Shown piece by piece: positions 28,901 through 43,900 of a stretch of DNA of 64,000 bases. Location of the stretch: contig NZ_JAUSRF010000005.1 of assembly GCF_030811685.1 (NCBI RefSeq), positions 186,001-250,000 of the forward strand, read 5' to 3'. Below the pieces are notes generated by a model. It was not told the origin of the DNA and ran no database searches. It saw only the letters and a list, made by a program, of their open reading frames with translations. This DNA comes from Neorhizobium huautlense. GTDB lineage: Bacteria > Pseudomonadota > Alphaproteobacteria > Rhizobiales > Rhizobiaceae. A program made the translations under genes and the position numbers. Each line of letters starts with the position of its first letter. Positions within the stretch are counted from its first letter, which is position 1.

Positions 28901-31900
28901 CAACGACAGCTTCACGACCAATGAAGACACGGCGATCACCTTCGATCCCCGCGCCAATGACAGCGACGTCGATGGTGATGCCATTTCGATCACCGCCATC
29001 AATGGCACGGCAATCGCCGTCAACGGTTCGGTCGCTGTCACCGGAGGCAGCGTCACGCTCGATGCCGATGGTCGCCTGACCTTCACGCCGAATGCCAATT
29101 TTAACGGTGCCGTGAGCTTTACCTACACGGTCTCCGACGGTCTGCTGAGCACGACTGGCACCATCAACGGCACGATCACGCCGGTCAACGATGCGCCCGT
29201 TTCCTCCGATGTCACCGTTGGCGTCAATGAAGATGCCGTGCTGTCCGGCAATCTTCCGGCCGCAACCGATGTCGATACCGGTGATGTCGTTACCTATGCC
29301 GTGGGCAGCACGTCACCCGCCCATGGGTCCGTCGTCATCAATGCGGATGGTACCTACACCTATACGCCGTATCCCAATTTCAACGGCCGTGACGCGTTCA
29401 CCTTCATCGTCAGCGATGGCAAGGGCGGTACCAACGAATATACCGTCACCATCAATGTCGCGCCGGTCAACGATGATCCGACAGCCGGCACATTGCCCAA
29501 CCGTGCCTCCGCCGACAGCGCCAGCATCAATCTCAATCTCTCCGGCTTCTTCAGCGATGTGGATGGCGATACGCTGACCTATAGCCAGACCGGTCTGCCG
29601 TCCGGCCTCTCCATCAGCGCGGCCGGTGTCATCACCGGCACGATCGACCGTCAGGCCAGCATCGGCGGACCGGACGGCAATGGCGTCTACACCGTGACCG
29701 TCACCGCAAATGATGGCAATGGCGGCACCGTTACCCGCAGCTTCACCTATACCGTCACCAACCCGGCGCCGATCGCCGTCGGCGACAGCTTTACCACGCC
29801 GGAAGACACGCCTTACACGATCAACGTTCTTGCCAATGACAGCGATCCCGATGGCGATCCGCTGGTCGTTACCAGCGCCTCCGCCGTCAACGGCACGGTC
29901 ACGATCGGCGCGAACGGCCAGATCACCTACCGGCCCAACAGCAATTTCAACGGCACCGACACGATCGTCTACACGATCTCCGACGGCAATGGCGGCACCG
30001 CGACCGCAACCGTGGCGGTCACCGTCACGCCGGTAAACGATGATCCGGTCGGTGGCACCATCCCCGACCGCACCCGCAATGACGGCGATGCCGACACGCT
30101 CGACGTGCGCGGTTTCTTCAGCGATCCCGATGGCGACACGCTGACCTATACCGTGTCAGGCCTGCCGGATGGTCTCACATTCAATGGAACGAGCATTACG
30201 GGAACCATTGCCAGCGGCGCGTCGGGTCCGACCGGGGAAAAGGTCTTCACTGTTACCGTTACCGCCAATGACGGCAAGGGTGGCGTGACACCGGTCACAT
30301 TCCGCTACACCGTGCTCAATCTGCCGCCCGTGGCTGGCGATGATACCGTCAACACGACAGAAGACACGCCGGTCGATATTCTCGTTCTTGCCAACGATAA
30401 CGATCCCGATCGCGATACGCTGTCGATCGTCCGTGTCGACAACAGGGACCTGACGCTCAACACGCCTCTCGCCATCGCCCACGGCACGGTCACGCTTCTG
30501 GTGGGACAGGACGGTAAGCCCTTCCTGCGCTTCACGCCGAATGCCAATTACAACGGCGCGGAAAGCTTTACCTATACGATCGATGACGGCAATGGCGGGG
30601 TGGCCACCGCCACCGTCCGCATCAATATCGCCGCCGTGCCGGATGCGCCGGTCGTGGTCAAGGACCTGCCCGACATCGTCCGCGCCGATGGCCAGACGCT
30701 GGCACTTGATACCGGCGATTTCTTCACCGATCCGGATGGCGACGATCTCAACTTCACCGTGACGGGCCTGCCCGCCGGGCTGAATTTCGATGCGGCCACC
30801 GGTACCATTCTCGGCGCGATCGACAAGAACGCCAGCAAGTTCAATGGCGGCGTCTATACGATCGTCATCACCGCGCATGACGGCCCGAATGGTACGGGCA
30901 ACAGCATTTCCCAGGACTTTATCCTGACGGTCACCAATCCGGGTCCGACAGCCGTCAATGATGCGATCACCGTTGCGGAAGATACCACGATCAGCTTCAA
31001 TCCGGTCAACGGTGACGGTATCACCGGTATTGGTACTACCGCCGGCATCGACATCGACCCGGATGGCGATCCGCTGACGATCACCGCGGTATCGGCCGGG
31101 CATGGCACGGTCACCATCGGCCCCGATGGGGTGACCCTGACCTATACGCCGAATGCGAATTACAACGGCGTGGATACGATCGTCTACACGATCGATGACG
31201 GCAATGGCGGCGTATCGACCGCCACCGTTCGCGTCACCATCACCGCGGTCAACGATGCGCCGGTGGCGACGCCGATCCCGGATCGTACCGATGGCGATAC
31301 CCAGCCGGTGGATTTCAGTGTCGCGCCCTATTTCAGCGATATCGATTCACCGACGCTGACCTTCCAGGTCACCAACCTGCCACCCGGCCTCAACCTGGAT
31401 CCGGCGACGGGCCGCATTACCGGCACCCTGACCAACACGGCTTCCAACGGCGGACCATATCAGGTCACCATCACGGCGCTGGATGGCGCGGGCGGTGTCA
31501 CCAGCCAGACCATCACCTGGAACGTCACCGACCAGCCACCCTATGCCGTCAATGACGTACTGCCCGGCACTGTGCTCGAAGGTGGTACGGGGAGCGGCAA
31601 CTGGATCGGCAATGATGTGGATGATGATCCGATCTTCCTGTCGCAGGTCAACGGATCTGCCGCCAATATCGGCGTTGCCGTCGCCGGCTCGCAGGGCGGT
31701 TCCTTTACCGTGAATGCGGACGGAACCTATTCCTTCTCAGCCGGCAGTGATTTCACGGATCTCGGCGCGGGCCAGACCCGCACGACGGTCATCCATTACA
31801 CGATCAGGGATGCCGATGGTTCCTCCAGCACGGCGACGATTGCCGTCACCGTCACCGGCGTCAACACAGCGCCGACGCAGCCGGTCACGCTGCCATCCGT

Positions 31901-34900
31901 CACCATGGCGGAAAGCCAGACCGTTTCGGGCACCCAGCTGGCCTATGGTTCGTTCTTCATCGACCCCGATCTCGGCGACACGCTGACCTTCTCCGCCACA
32001 GGCCTGCCTCCCGGCCTGACAATGCGGCCCGACGGCACCATTGTCGGCACGATCGACAACGATGCGGCCGGCCCCAGCGGCAGCGCGACCTATACCGTTA
32101 CCGTCGTGGCGAACGACCGCACGAACGGCGGCCTTTCCACCAGCCAGACATTCCAGTTCACCGTCACGAACCCGGCGCCGATTGCCGTCAATGACAGCAT
32201 CAGCACGCCGGAAGACACGCCGATCGACAGCATCGACGTTCTCGACAACGACAGCGATCCGGATGGCGACACGATCTCGCTCGATCCGGATTTCGACCCG
32301 ATTGCCGCCAACGGCACGGTCACCGTCAATCCGGACGGAACGCTGCGCTACGTGCCCAACCTCGATTTCAACGGTACCGATACGATCGTCTACCGCATCA
32401 CCGATGGTCAGGGCGGTTATTCCACCGGCATCGTCACGGTCAATGTCAACGCCAGCAACGATCCGCCGATCACCTCGCCGATCGCCGACATGCAGCGCAA
32501 CGACTACGAGCTGATCAGCTTCGATACGTCGTCGCATTTTGTCGATCCCGAAGGTGATACGCTGACCTATACGATCGACGGCCTGCCGCCGGGCCTGACC
32601 TATGATGCCACGACGGGTGTCATCTCCGGCCGCATCGCCAGCGATGCCTCGGGCCCGATGGGCAGCCGCAGTTATGTGGTGTCGGTCACGGCAACCGATC
32701 CCTTCGATCAGGCGAGCACGATCCAGTTCGTCTACATCATCAACAACGTCGCGCCCGATGCGCGCGATGATGTCGCCACGACCAATGAGGACACGCCGGT
32801 CGATATCGACATCCTTGCCAATGACGTGGATCTCGACAACGATGCCCGCACCGTCATCTTCGTCAACGGCGTCAATCTCACGCTGAACGGTCCGGCCGTC
32901 GGCACGACCAATGGCTCCGTGCAACTTGTGCTGAATGCGGGCGGCGAAGCCGTGTTGCGCTTCACGCCGGCCACGAATTTCCACGGCACGGAATCCTTCA
33001 CCTATTCGATCAGCGACGGCAATGGCGGCAGCGATACGGCCAGCGTTACCGTCACCGTCAACCCGGTCAATGATGCGCCCACCGCCTCGCCGGTGCCGAA
33101 CCAGACACAGGCGGACGGTTCAAATTTCAGCCTCGATGTTTCCAGCTATTTCAATGATGTGGATGGCGACGACCTCGACTACGTCGTGTCCAACCTGCCG
33201 CCCGGCCTCACCTACGATGCCGAAACCGGCATCATCAGCGGCCGCCTTGCCGCCAACGCGTCGGTAGGCAGCCCCTACACCGTCACGATCACCGCCTATG
33301 ATCGTCTCGGCCAGCCGGGCGGGCCCGGTCTGCCCGCGTCGACCAGCTTCCGTTTCACGGTCACCAATCCGCCGCCGGTCGCCGTCGATGACAGCTATAC
33401 GACCGCCGAAGACACGCCGATCACCTTCAATCCGGTGACCGACACTGACGGTGCCGACAGCGACCCGGACGGTGATCCGCTGACGCTGGTTTCGATCGAC
33501 GGCCAGGCAATCGCGCCGAACGGCAGTGTGACCGTCTCCAACGGCGTGATCGCCATGGATGCGTTGGGCAACCTCACCTTCACGCCCGCCGCCAATTTCT
33601 ACGGCAATGTCGCGATTTCCTATCGCATCAGCGATGGCAATGGCGGTTTTGACGATGGCCTGATCTCTATCGCCGTTACCCCGGTCAACGATCCGGCCAT
33701 CATCGATCTCAACGGCGCCGGCGCCGGTGTCGACCGTACCGTCGATTTCGTCGAGGGCGGTCCGGCCGTTGCAATCGCGACGCCGGATGCTTCTGTCTTC
33801 GATGTCGAAGGCAGCATCGTCTCCATGGATATCGTTTTCGGTGGCTTCACCGGAAACGGCGTTCTCGAGGTCACCCATCTGAACGGCGTCGTCGATATTG
33901 CCTATGGCACGGCTTCGAGCGGTACGCTTGCCTTTGGCGGTACGACTTTCCGCTACACCTATAGCGGCAACAATCTGCATATCGAAAATGCCGCCGGTCC
34001 CGATGTCATCGTGCCGGATGCGGATCTCAGCGCCTTCCTGCGCGCCATCAGTTATGAGAACCGAAGTGACAATCCTGCGCCCGGCGTGCGCACGCTGTCC
34101 TTCACGGTCACCGATACGCTCGGTGCGGTGTCGGCGGCGGCCGTCACCAGCATCAATGTCATCCCTGTCAACGATGCGCCCATTGCCGTCGATGACACCG
34201 GCACGACCACGGAAAACGCCGTGCTCAATGGTGGCTCTGTGCTTGCCAATGACAGCGATCCGGAAGGCCAGTCCTTCACGATCGTTCGTGTCGGTACGGC
34301 GGGTGCGGTCGGCGCACCGGTCGCAGGCAGCACCGGCGGCAGCTTCGTCTTCAATGCCGATGGTACCTACACGTTCAATCCGGGAACGTCCTTCGACGAT
34401 CTGCAGGTCGGCGAAAGCCGTACCACGTCGGTCACCTACACGATCCGTGATCCGGACGGTGCCGAATCCACCGCCACGCTCACCATCACCGTCACCGGTG
34501 AAAACGATGCGCCGACCGGAGGCACCTCGACCATCCCGGTCACCGAGGATACGGTGGCGACCGGCACGCTGACCGCCTTCGATGCCGATGGCGATACGCT
34601 CAGCTTCGCGGTTGCCACGCAGCCGTCACGCGGCACGGTCACCATCAGCCCGAACGGCGCCTATACCTACACGCCGGCCGCCAATTACAACGGTCCGGAC
34701 AGCTTTACCTATACGGTCAACGATGGCCGCACGACGGTGACCTTCACCGTGGCCGTCAATGTGGTTGCCGTGCCGGATGCGCCGGTCGCCACACCGATCC
34801 CGCCGCAATCCTATAACGATAGCGATCCGGTCTCGATCAATGTCTCCGGTTATTTCTCCGATCCGGATGGCGACACGCTTACCTTTACCGAGAGTGGCCT

Positions 34901-37900
34901 GCCTGACGGACTTTCCATCAATGCGCAGGGCCTGATTACCGGCACGCTTGCCAGCGACGCATCGGTCACCGGTCCCTACACGATCACCATCACCGCGCGT
35001 GATCCGGCCGGCAATACGGTTGCCCAGAACTTTACGCTTGCCGTCGCCAACCCGGCTCCGATCGCGCATGACGATCTGGTGCAGACCGGCGAAAACCAGA
35101 CCAGTATCGGGTCGGTCTTCGACGATAACGGCGCCGGTGAGGATATCGACCCGGATGGCGATGACTTCACCGTTTCGGCCGTCAACGGCGTTGCAGGTGG
35201 TGTAGGTACGGTTGTCACCGGTTCGGCCGGCGGCACGTTCCTCATCGATGCAAACGGCGATTACAGGTTCGAGCCGGGCACGGCCTTCGATGCCCTGCGC
35301 GCAGGCGAAACCCGCGCCACATCCGTCACCTACACGATATCGGACGGGCAGGGCGGTTTCTCGACCGCCACGCTCACTGTCATCGTCACCGGCACCAATG
35401 ACGCGCCGATCGGCTCCAACGGCACCGGCACGGTCGCCGAGGATGGCGTTCTGACTGCGCCGCTGCCGGCCGTCACCGATGCCGAAGGCGATACGCTGAG
35501 CTATGCCGTCGGCACGGCCCCGGCAAACGGTGCGGTGGTCATCCGCCAGAACGGCACCTATACCTATACGCCGAACCCGGATTTCAACGGCACCGATACA
35601 TTCACCTATACGGTCGGCGACGGCACCGACACGGTGACCTATACGATGACGATCACCGTCACGGCGGTCAACGACGCGCCGGTCATGCAGGATGTCTCTG
35701 TCTCCACCAATGAGGACACGACCTATAGCGGCCAGATTATCGCCGTCGATGTCGATAATGTCGCCAATACACTGGTTTATGGCCCCTATGCGCCGCCGGC
35801 GCATGGCACCGTCACCGTCAATCCGAACGGCACCTATACCTATACGCCGGCGCTGAATTACTACGGCACCGACAGTTTCCAGGTCATCGTCACCGATCCG
35901 GGTGGCCTGACCGATATCGCGACCGTCACCATCACCGTCAATCCGGTGAATGACGCACCCGTGGCGGTCAACGACAATGCCAGCACCACGCAGGGCACTG
36001 CCATCACCGGCAATGTCATCGTCGGCAGCGACAGCGATCCGGATGGCGATGCCATTCTCGTCACCGCCGTCAATGGTGCGGCCTCGGTCGGCGTGCCGGT
36101 GACCGGCAGCAATGGCGGCACCTTCATCATCGGCGCGGATGGCGCCTATTCGTTCGATCCGGGCACGGCCTTCAACGATCTTCAGGCCGGCCAAACCCGC
36201 AACACCACCATCACCTACCAGATCTCCGATCCGGGTGGCCTGACCGCGACCGCCGTGCTGACGGTCACCGTTTCCGGCGCCAATGATGCGCCGGTCGGCG
36301 GCCCGCTTCCGGACCAGACATGGAGCGACGGCCAGGCGATCACCTATCCGGTGGCGGCAAACTTCTCCGACCCCGATGGCGATACGCTGACCTTCTCCGC
36401 GGATGGCCTGCCCAGCGGCCTCGACATCGATCCCGACACCGGCGAGATTTCCGGCACGATCGATCGTTCGGCTTCCGGCGCCACCGGGCGCTTGGACTAC
36501 ACCGTGACCGTCACGGCCAGTGACGGCAATGGCGGCACCGTTTCGCAAAGCTTTGTGCTGACGGTCACCAACCCGGCCCCGACTGCCGTTGCGGACAATT
36601 TCACCGTCGCCGAAGGCGGCGTTCTCGGCGGCAATGTGCTGACGGGTGGCGGCAATGGCCCCGATACGGACCCGGACGGCGACGATCTGGCGGTTTCGCT
36701 GGTCAGCCAGCCGGCGCACGGCACGCTGACGCTCAATGCCGACGGGACCTTCACCTATGTGCCGACCGCCTTCTTCAATGGCACCGACACATTCGTCTAC
36801 CAGATCGATGACGGCAATGGCGGCATCTCCTCGGCCACCGTCACGATTACCGTCACGCCGGTCAATGATGCGCCTGTTGCGGCCGATGATACGTTTGCCA
36901 TCGATGAGGACGGCTCCGTTACCATCAACGTTCTCGCCAATGACAGTGATATCGATCGCGATACGCTTTTCGTCAGCCAGATCAACGGGCAGGCGATTTC
37001 GCTCGGCAATCCGGTCACGGTCATCGGCGGTACCGTCTCGCTCAATGCCAATGGCACGATTACCTTCACGGCAGCAGCGAATTACAACGGTTCGCCTTCG
37101 TTCACCTATACCGTGTCCGATGGCACGCTGACCGATGAGGCAACCGTCAGCGGCCTTGTCCGTCCGATCAACGATGCACCGGTCAACACGCTGCCGGCCA
37201 ACTATTCGATGCTGGAAGACGGCACGCTGACGCTGGCCAACATTTCCGTCACCGATGTCGATGCCGGCAATGGTGCGATCCGGGTCACGCTCAATGTCAG
37301 CGGCGGCACGCTGTCGGCCTTCTCCGGCGGCAATGTCAATGTCACCGGTGGCGGCACGGGCACGATCGTGCTCACCGGCACGCTCGCCAATATCAATGCC
37401 TATCTCGGCAGCGCCGTGGCACCCGTTTTCCGGCCGATCGAAAACAGCAGCGCCGCCGTCACGCTCACCATGACCACCAGCGATGGCGGCAATACGGGTG
37501 CGGGCGGCGAATTGACCGCCACCAGCCAGTCGACCATCTTCATCCAGCCGGTCAATGATGTCCCGGTCGCGGAAGATCAGTCGATCACGACGGCAGAGGA
37601 TACGCCGGTTTCCGGCACCATCGCCGCCAGCGATGCCGATGGCGACCCGCTGACCTTCACTGTCTCCACACAGCCGCAACACGGCACCGTCTCGATCGAC
37701 AATGCCGGCCGTTACGTCTACACGCCAGCGCTCGATTATAACGGTAGCGACAGTTTCCGGGTAGAGATCAGCGACGGGCAGGGCGGTGTTCGCACCGTTA
37801 CGGTCTCCGTCGCCATCTCGCCGGTCAACGATGCGCCGACGGCAGCCGATGCCGCCTTCTCGATGGATGAGGATGGCGGTCCGGTGACCGGTTCGCTGCC

Positions 37901-40900
37901 GATTGCGACAGACCGTGAAGGCACGCCGGTTACCTATGCTGTCGGAAGCCAGCCAGGCAACGGCACCGTGTCGATCACGCCAACGGGCGGTTACACCTAT
38001 ACGCCGCGCGCCGATTTCAACGGCACCGACACCTTCACCTATACGGTCAGCGACGGCCAGGCAAGCTCCAGCTACACGGTCACCGTGACCGTGCGTCCGG
38101 TCAATGATGCGCCTGTTGCCGTGGATGTCGAAGTCACGACACCCAGAAACCAGACCGTCGGCGGGCAGCTGACGGCAGTCGATGTCGACAATGATCCGCT
38201 CACCTTCGCGCTCGGCGCGCAGGCGTCGAATGGTGTCGCCACCGTCGATGCGGCCGGCAACTATACCTACACGCCGGATGCTGATTATTTCGGTGAGGAC
38301 ACTTTCACCTATACGGTGTTCGATGGAACGGTGACGATCACCCGCACCGTCACCATCGATGTCGGTTCCAACAACGCGCCGCCGGTGGCCGGCAATTATA
38401 ACTTCACCATCAACGAGGATACGACCCTGACCGGTCAGGTCGAAGCGACCGATCCGGATGCCGGTGACACGCCGCGTTTCTCGGTAGCGACAGGCCCGAC
38501 ACACGGCACCGTCACCATGGATATCGACGGCAATTTCATCTATACGCCGACTGGCAATTATTTCGGAACCGATCAGTTCACCTTCCGCGTCTCCGACGGG
38601 CAGACGAGCATCATCCGCACCGTCTCGATCACCATCGATCCTGTCAATGACGCACCGGTCGGCTCCAACGCCACGATCTCCGTCACCGAGGATGTGACGA
38701 CCACCGGCACGCTGCCGCGCGCCACCGATCCTGAAGGTTCGGCCGTCACCTATGCGCTCGGCTCGATCGTGCCGGACAATGGCCAGGTGACGATTGCGCC
38801 GAACGGCACCTATACCTACGTGCCCAACCCGGATTTCTACGGTCAGGACACGTTCACCTATACCGTCAGGGATGCCGACGGTGCGTTCAATACCTACACG
38901 GTCACGGTCAATGTACTGGGCGTCAACGACGCGCCGCGTGCCGGAAACTGGGCGGACAGCACGCCGGAAGACACGCCCAAGACCGGGCAACTGCCCGAAG
39001 CGGAAGACCCTGATGGTGATGACCCGGATATTACCTATGCCGTTGGAACCGGGCCGGCACATGGTACGGTCACGATCACCTCGACCGGCCAATATACCTA
39101 CACGCCGGCCGCCAACTTCTACGGCACGGACAGCTTCACCTATACGGTGAGTGACGGTCAGGCGTCGAACACCTACACCGTCACGATGAATGTCACGCCG
39201 GTCAATGACGCGCCCGTCGGCTCCGACACCGCCATCACCGTCACGGAAGACACGCCCTATACCAACCGGCTGCCGGTCGCGACCGATCCGGAAGGTTCGG
39301 CCGTCTCCTATGGTCTGGGGACTGCTCCCGCCAACGGTACGGTCACGATCAATATCGACGGCACCTATACCTATATTCCGCGCCAGGATTATTTCGGGCA
39401 GGACAGTTTTGAGTACACGGTGAGCGATGGTGTCGACACCGCGACCTATACGGTCACGGTCACCGTCACGCCGGTCAACGATGCGCCGCGCGGCAGCGAT
39501 GTGACCTTGCCGGCCACGGAAGACCAGCCGCTCAACGGCCAGTTCCCCGTTGCCATCGATCCGGAAGGTTCGCCTGTCACCTACGGTCTCGGTTCGCAGC
39601 CGGATCACGGTACGGTCACGCTTGGCGGTGGCCGCAACTTCACCTATACGCCGGCGCCTGATTTCTTCGGGCAGGACACGTTCACCTATACGGTCAGCGA
39701 TGGCACGGCGACCGCCACCTATACGGTCACCATCAATGTCGCCCCGGTCAATGATGCGCCGGTCGGCTTCGATGGTGCGATCACCGTCACCGAGGATACG
39801 CCCTATAACGGCATCCTGCCGGTGGCCACCGATATCGACAGCGACACGCTCACCTATGCGCTGGTCGATCAGGCCGGTCACGGCACGGTGACGGTTCTCG
39901 GCAATGGCCGCTACACCTATGTTCCAGCCGCTGATTATGTCGGTCCCGACTTCTTTATCTACAGTGTCACCGATGGTGATGCGACGGTGGAATACCGGAT
40001 CGAAATCACCGTCACCAATGTCAACGATGCCCCGCGCGGCGCCGATCTGACGGTCACCATGCCGGAAGATAGTCTTTCCAGCGGCCGTCTGCCGGTTGCC
40101 GTGGATCCGGAAGGCTCCAACGTCACCTACGCGATCGCCGGCGGGCCGGCACACGGCACGGCAACGGTCGATGCGCAGGGCAATTACACCTATCGCCCAA
40201 ATCCCGATTATTATGGCCAGGACACGTTTACCTACACGGTGAGCGATGGTGTCGCCTTCAACACCTACACGGTCACGGTCAACGTCACTCCGGTCAATGA
40301 TGCGCCGCGCGCATCCGACATCACGATCACCGCGAACGAAGACCAGACCTTTACCGGCACGCTGCCCGTCGCAGTCGATCCCGAAGGCCAGCCTTTCACC
40401 TATGGTCTCGGCTCGCAGCCGGCAAACGGTACCGCCACGGTTTCGGCCAATGGCACCTTCACCTATACGCCGAACCCCGATTACGACGGCCCGGACAGTT
40501 TCACCTATACGGTGACCGACGGTTCCGCGACCTCGACCTATACGGTGACTGTCAACGTACAGGGTGAAAACGATCCGCCGCGCGGCAGTGATGTCACCAT
40601 CAACGCCACGGAAGACCAGGCCTATTCCGGTCGCCTGCCGATAGCCGTCGATCCGGAAGGTCAGCCGCTGCAATACGGTGTCGGCAGCATCCTGCCGCAG
40701 CACGGCACGGTGTCGGTCCAGACCAATGGCGATTTCATCTACACGCCGGCTGCGGACTATTATGGTCCTGACAGCTTTACCTATACGGTCACGGACGGCG
40801 TCAACACCGTCAGCTACACCGTCACGGTCAATGTCGCCAACGTCAATGATGCGCCGCGTTCGAACAATATCTCGATCAACGCGTCCGAAGATCAGACCTA

Positions 40901-43900
40901 TAACGGCAACCTGCCGCCGGCCATTGATCCGGAAGGCCAGTCCTTCACCTATGGCCTCGGCTCGCAGCCTGCCCACGGCACCGTCGTCATCAATCCCGAC
41001 GGTACGTTCAGCTACACGCCGGCTGCCGATTACAGCGGTACGGATACGTTCCAGTTCACCGTATCGGACGGTGCCGCCACCAATATCTACACGGTCACGG
41101 TCAATGTCGGCGGCGTCAACGATCCGCCGCGTGGCAGCGACGATGCCATCACCGTCACGGAAGATCAGGCCTATTCCGGCCAGTTGCCGACGGCAGTCGA
41201 TCCTGAAGGCGATGACGTCACCTATGCGGTCGGCGCCCAGCCTTCGCATGGCACGGTGACGATCGGGCCGGATGGCGATTACGTCTATACGCCTTATCCG
41301 GATTATTTCGGCGCCGACAGTTTCACCTATACGGTGAGTGACGGCAGCGCGACCGCCACCTACACCGTCTCGATCACCGTCAACGGCGTCAACGATGCGC
41401 CACGCGCCAATGATACGGAAATCAGCGTTCTCGAGGATGAGGTCTATACCGGCCGCCTACCGGTGGCGATCGATCCGGAAGGTCAGCCCTTCACCTATGG
41501 GCCCGGCCAGCTTGCCCCCGCGCATGGCACGGTCACCATCTCGGCCAATGGCGAATTCGTCTATACGCCGGCCCGCGATTACAATGGCCCCGACAGGTTC
41601 GAATACACCGTCACCGATGGCGCGGGCACATCGACCTACATTGTCGAGGTCACGGTCGGTCCGGATAACGATGCGCCTGTCGGCAGCAACATCACCATCA
41701 CTCCCGTCGAGGATCAGGTCTATAGCGGCCAGTTCCCGGTCGCCTTCGATCCCGATGGCGATCCGGTCACTTATGGCATCGGCGCACAGCCGGTCAACGG
41801 TACGGTGACGGTCGGCCCCGGCCGCAACTTCACCTATACGCCTTATCCGGATTATTCCGGCCCCGACACGTTCACCTATACCGTCACCGATGGTGACGCG
41901 ATGCAGACCTATACGGTCACGGTCAACGTTCAGGGCGTCAACGACGCGCCGCGCGGCAGCGATGCATCGATCGTCGCGGTCGAGGACGAGGCTTACAGCG
42001 GCACCCTGCCGCCGGCCATCGATCCGGAAGGTGAACAGGTCTTCTACGGCGCCGGCCCGCAGGGTCCGTTGCACGGCACGGTGACGATCTCCACCAATGG
42101 CGATTACGTTTACACGCCGAATGCCGATTATAACGGCCCCGACAGCTTCACCTACACGGTCAGCGATGGAGACAAGACGGCGACCTACACGGTCACCATC
42201 TCCGTCACTGCGGTCAATGATGCACCACGTGGTTCCGATCTTTCCATCTCCATCGAGGAAGACGAAACCGCCAGCGGCACGCTGCCGGTAGCGACCGATC
42301 CCGACAATGCAAACCTGACCTATGGTCTCGGCGTTGCGCCGCTCAATGGCACGGCAACAGTCGGGCCGAACGGCACCTACACCTATGTTCCGAACCCGGA
42401 TTACAACGGTCCGGACAGCTTCACCTATACGGTGACGGACGGCACGGCGATCTCCACCTACACGGTGACGATCAACGTTGCTGCACAGAACGATCCGCCG
42501 ATCGGCTTCGACGGCACCGCGACGGTGACGGAGGATGTGCCCTATGACGGTCGCCTGCCGCTCGCCAGCGATCCGGAAGGCGAACAGCTCACCTATGCGC
42601 TTGCCGGCCAGGCCGCGCATGGCACCGTCACGGTTCTGGGCGACGGTACCTATCGTTACACCCCGGCTGCCAACTATTTCGGCTCCGACAGCTTCACCTA
42701 CAGCGTCACGGATGGCGTCAACACGATCGTCCGCACGATCACCGTCACCGTGTTGCCCGTCAACGATCCGCCGGTCGGTTCGAACCATGCCTTCACTGTT
42801 GCGGAAGACGGTTCTGCCAGCGGCACGCTGCCGGTCGCAATAGATCCCGATAATACAAATCTCACTTACGGCCTCGGCACCGCTCCCGCCCATGGCGTTG
42901 TGACGGTCCGGCCGAACGGCACCTACACCTATGTGCCGGCCGCCAACTATTTCGGGGCCGACAGCTTCACCTATACGGTCAGCGATGGCAGCCTGACCTC
43001 GACCTATACGGTCACGGTCAATGTCACGCCGGTCCCGGATGCGCCGGTCGGCGCCAATGGCAATATCAATGTCATCGAGGACGTGCCGTTCGACGGCCGT
43101 CTGCCGGTCGCGACCGATGCCGATGGCGATCCGCTGTCCTATGCGCTGGTCGGTCAGGCCGGTCACGGCACGGTCACAGTCAATGCGGATGGAACGTATC
43201 GTTACGTGCCGGCGGCCGACTATTACGGTCGCGACAGCTTTACCTACAGCGTCACCGACGGCGTGTTCACGCGCCAATATACGATCAGCATCAATGTCGT
43301 GCCGGTCAATGATGCGCCGCAGGGATCGGATGCAGTCATCGCCGCCCAGGAAGATACCGTCACCAATGGCCGGTTGCCGATCGCGACCGATCCGGATGGC
43401 GACAGGCTCACCTACAGCCTTGGTGCCGGCCCGGTTTATGGTCGGGTCACGGTCAATGCGGATGGCACCTTCACCTACACGCCGGGCCGCAATTTCAACG
43501 GCACCGATACCTTCACCTATACGGTGAGCGACGGCACCTCGATCTCGACCTATACGGCGACCGTCAATGTCGCCCCGGTCAACGACGCGCCGGAAGGTTC
43601 CGACCTGTCCATCACGGTCGGCCCGAATGTAACGTCGACCGGCGCATTGCCGATCGCGCTCGATGCGGATGGCACACCGGTCACCTATGCGCTGGCCGAT
43701 GGCCCAGCGCATGGCACCGTCACCGTCACGGCGGACGGCCGTTACAGCTATACGCCGGCAGCCGGTTACGGCGGTCCCGACAGCTTCACCTATACGGTGA
43801 GCGACGGCACGCTCAGCACCACCTATACGGTGACGATCAACGTGACCGCGCCGAATGCGCCGCCGGTGGCAGCCGATCTTGCCGCCACGACTCCGGAAGA

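Noticed and set aside
34626..41249. A 2,207-codon open frame antisense to the giant gene, and similar ones at 23526-26558 and 41457-43985
   Set aside because: They mirror the repeat codons on the other strand, give Arg/Asp/Gly-rich monotony and lack ribosome sites; they are shadows of a high-GC repeat.
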